Of a stretch of DNA of 5,847 bases, positions 5,210 to 5,847 are shown piece after piece. Below the pieces are notes generated by a model. That model was not told where the DNA came from and searched no databases. It worked only from the letters and a program-made list of their open reading frames with translations. The DNA comes from an uncultured Labedella sp. (lineage in GTDB: Bacteria; Actinomycetota; Actinomycetes; Actinomycetales; Microbacteriaceae), in assembly GCA_934636065.1 (NCBI GenBank), contig CAKTZW010000138.1, positions 1 through 5,847 of the forward strand. The letters run 5' to 3'. How positions within the stretch are numbered: position 1 is the stretch's first letter; every line of letters begins with the position of its first letter. Made by a program: the position numbers and the translations under genes.

Positions 5210-5607
5210 TCCGTGGCCTTCGCGTGCTCGTCGATGACCTTCTCCGCGACCCGGAAGGACTCGAGCGCCGCGGGGACGCCGACGTAGATGGCCGTCTGGA
5301 GCAGCGCCTCCTGGATCTCCTCCACCGTGCAGCCGTTCGTGAGAGCTCCGCGGACGTGCACCGCGAGCTCGTGGGAGCGGTTCAGTGCGGTGAGCATGCC
5401 GAGGTTGAGCAGGCTCCGCGTCTTGCGGTCGAGCCCGGGGCGCGTCCACACCTCGCCCCAGCAGTACTCCGTCACGAGCTCCTGGATGGGGCGCGCGAAG
5501 TCGGAAACGTTCTCGAGCGACTTCTCGACGTGCGCCGCGCCGAGCACGGCCTTGCGCATCTCGATGCCGCGCTCGTACGACTCGGCGTGGGTTCCTTCGG
5601 TCGTCAC
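5206..5607 (-). CDS. Carboxymuconolactone decarboxylase family protein (PcaC-like)
   Basis: This 133-residue single-domain CMD protein is of the PcaC type. PcaC decarboxylates 4-carboxymuconolactone to beta-ketoadipate enol-lactone in protocatechuate breakdown. The PcaC-style core is clear: YCWGEVWTRPGLDRKTRSLL (48-67), LNRSHELAVHVRGALTNGCT (75-94) and AIYVGVPAALESF (106-118). The conserved E80 and H84 are present. The cysteines C49 and C93 do not form a CxxC, so it is not AhpD-like. The start is a GTG at 5607 with GAGGAGG seven bases upstream; a longer frame to 5706 is arginine-rich and overlaps the cupin. The gene overlaps the cupin stop by GTGA and the dehydrogenase start by ATGA. No other protocatechuate pathway gene is visible, so the true substrate may be a different lactone or acid, and I give no pca symbol. 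Confidence 0.92.
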   Translation of the reverse strand: MTTEGTHAESYERGIEMRKAVLGAAHVEKSLENVSDFARPIQELVTEYCWGEVWTRPGLDRKTRSLLNLGMLTALNRSHELAVHVRGALTNGCTVEEIQEALLQTAIYVGVPAALESFRVAEKVIDEHAKATE

Positions 5608-5847
5608 GGTTGTGCCTCCTCGGGCTCGGGCGCGGCGGAGGGTTCCGCCGCACCGGGTTCGATCGCGGGCGCCGCGTAGTCGGCGTCGTCCACGGGTTCC
5701 GCCCACACGGTCGTGCCGAGTGAGATCGCGGTATGGGTCATGAACGAGTCGGGGGCGGCACCGTGCCAGTGCCGCTCACCCGGCGGGCACCAGACGGTGT
5801 CCCCTGCGCGCAGGATGCGGACGCTCCCGTCGCCGGCCTGGATGAGG
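5604..5847 (-). CDS. Cupin domain protein, C-terminal fragment
   Basis: The frame is open to the right edge of the window; the last 80 residues are visible and end at a TGA (5604-5606) that overlaps the GTG of the next gene. The fragment carries the second half of a small single-domain cupin: a GDTVWCPPGERHWHGAAP segment (15-32) containing the metal-ligand region, then SFMTHTAISLG (34-44). The HWHGAAP and MTH-x-AI strings are typical of the cupins annotated as (R)-mandelonitrile lyase-like, which bind Mn or Fe and are often encoded next to, or fused to, CMD proteins. The first cupin motif is outside the window. The final 30 residues are a Pro/Ala/Glu-rich tail without structure. It is the most upstream visible gene of the operon; cyanohydrin chemistry is not implied. 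Confidence 0.85.
   Translation of the reverse strand, partial: LIQAGDGSVRILRAGDTVWCPPGERHWHGAAPDSFMTHTAISLGTTVWAEPVDDADYAAPAIEPGAAEPSAAPEPEEAQP
5615..5621 (-). promoter_or_regulatory. Strong ribosome binding site for the PcaC-like gene
   Basis: GAGGAGG on the minus strand, inside the cupin reading frame, lies 7 nt before the GTG at 5607. It fixes this GTG as the start in preference to the longer in-frame extension. Confidence 0.8.

Noticed and set aside
5206..5607. Assignment of the gene symbol pcaC
   Set aside because: The sequence is PcaC-like, but no other protocatechuate pathway gene is in the window and the neighbours (cupin, HIBADH-family dehydrogenase) point to another substrate.
5604..5847. 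Cupin as a true hydroxynitrile lyase
   Set aside because: The resemblance is at family level, the first metal motif is outside the window, and no cyanogenic context is visible.

Overview
The window is high-GC DNA with GTG starts, 4-bp gene overlaps and strong third-position GC bias. It fits an actinobacterial chromosome, most likely Microbacteriaceae (Microbacterium-like). That assignment rests on protein style and composition, not on a marker gene. I saw no rRNA, tRNA, CRISPR array, insertion sequence or phage gene, and no gene-free stretch longer than 300 bases.

Left part (1-2500), small unrelated housekeeping or accessory genes: the 3' end of a probable P-loop kinase (+, 1-219); a convergent two-gene minus-strand unit made of a HIT-family nucleotide-binding protein (618-1112) followed by a MazG-like NTP pyrophosphohydrolase (269-580); an unrecognised 150-residue protein (+, 1284-1736) divergent from the HIT gene; a 245-bp spacer rich in inverted repeats; and a DoxX-family membrane protein (+, 1982-2494). 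A strong 10-bp hairpin covers the DoxX stop codon.

Right part (2551-5847), all minus strand, read from the right edge leftwards: a truncated cupin (5604-5847), a PcaC-like carboxymuconolactone decarboxylase (CMD) family protein (5206-5607), a beta-hydroxyacid dehydrogenase (4250-5209), a GntR/FCD regulator (3469-4203), and a 255-residue protein with two CMD-like domains (2551-3318). The first three are joined by GTGA and ATGA overlaps and must be one transcription unit. The regulator follows after 46 nt. The tandem-CMD gene follows after 150 nt that contain a perfect 9-bp inverted repeat.

Taken together, the right part looks like a small regulated catabolic module for an organic acid or lactone: a metal cupin, three CMD-like domains in two proteins, and an NAD(P)-dependent 3-hydroxyacid-type dehydrogenase under a FadR-type repressor. 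The substrate cannot be read from the sequence. This is the best candidate for an undescribed system here. The most unusual molecular detail is a duplicated REP-like repeat that forms the N-terminal tail of the dehydrogenase without disturbing the operon overlap.
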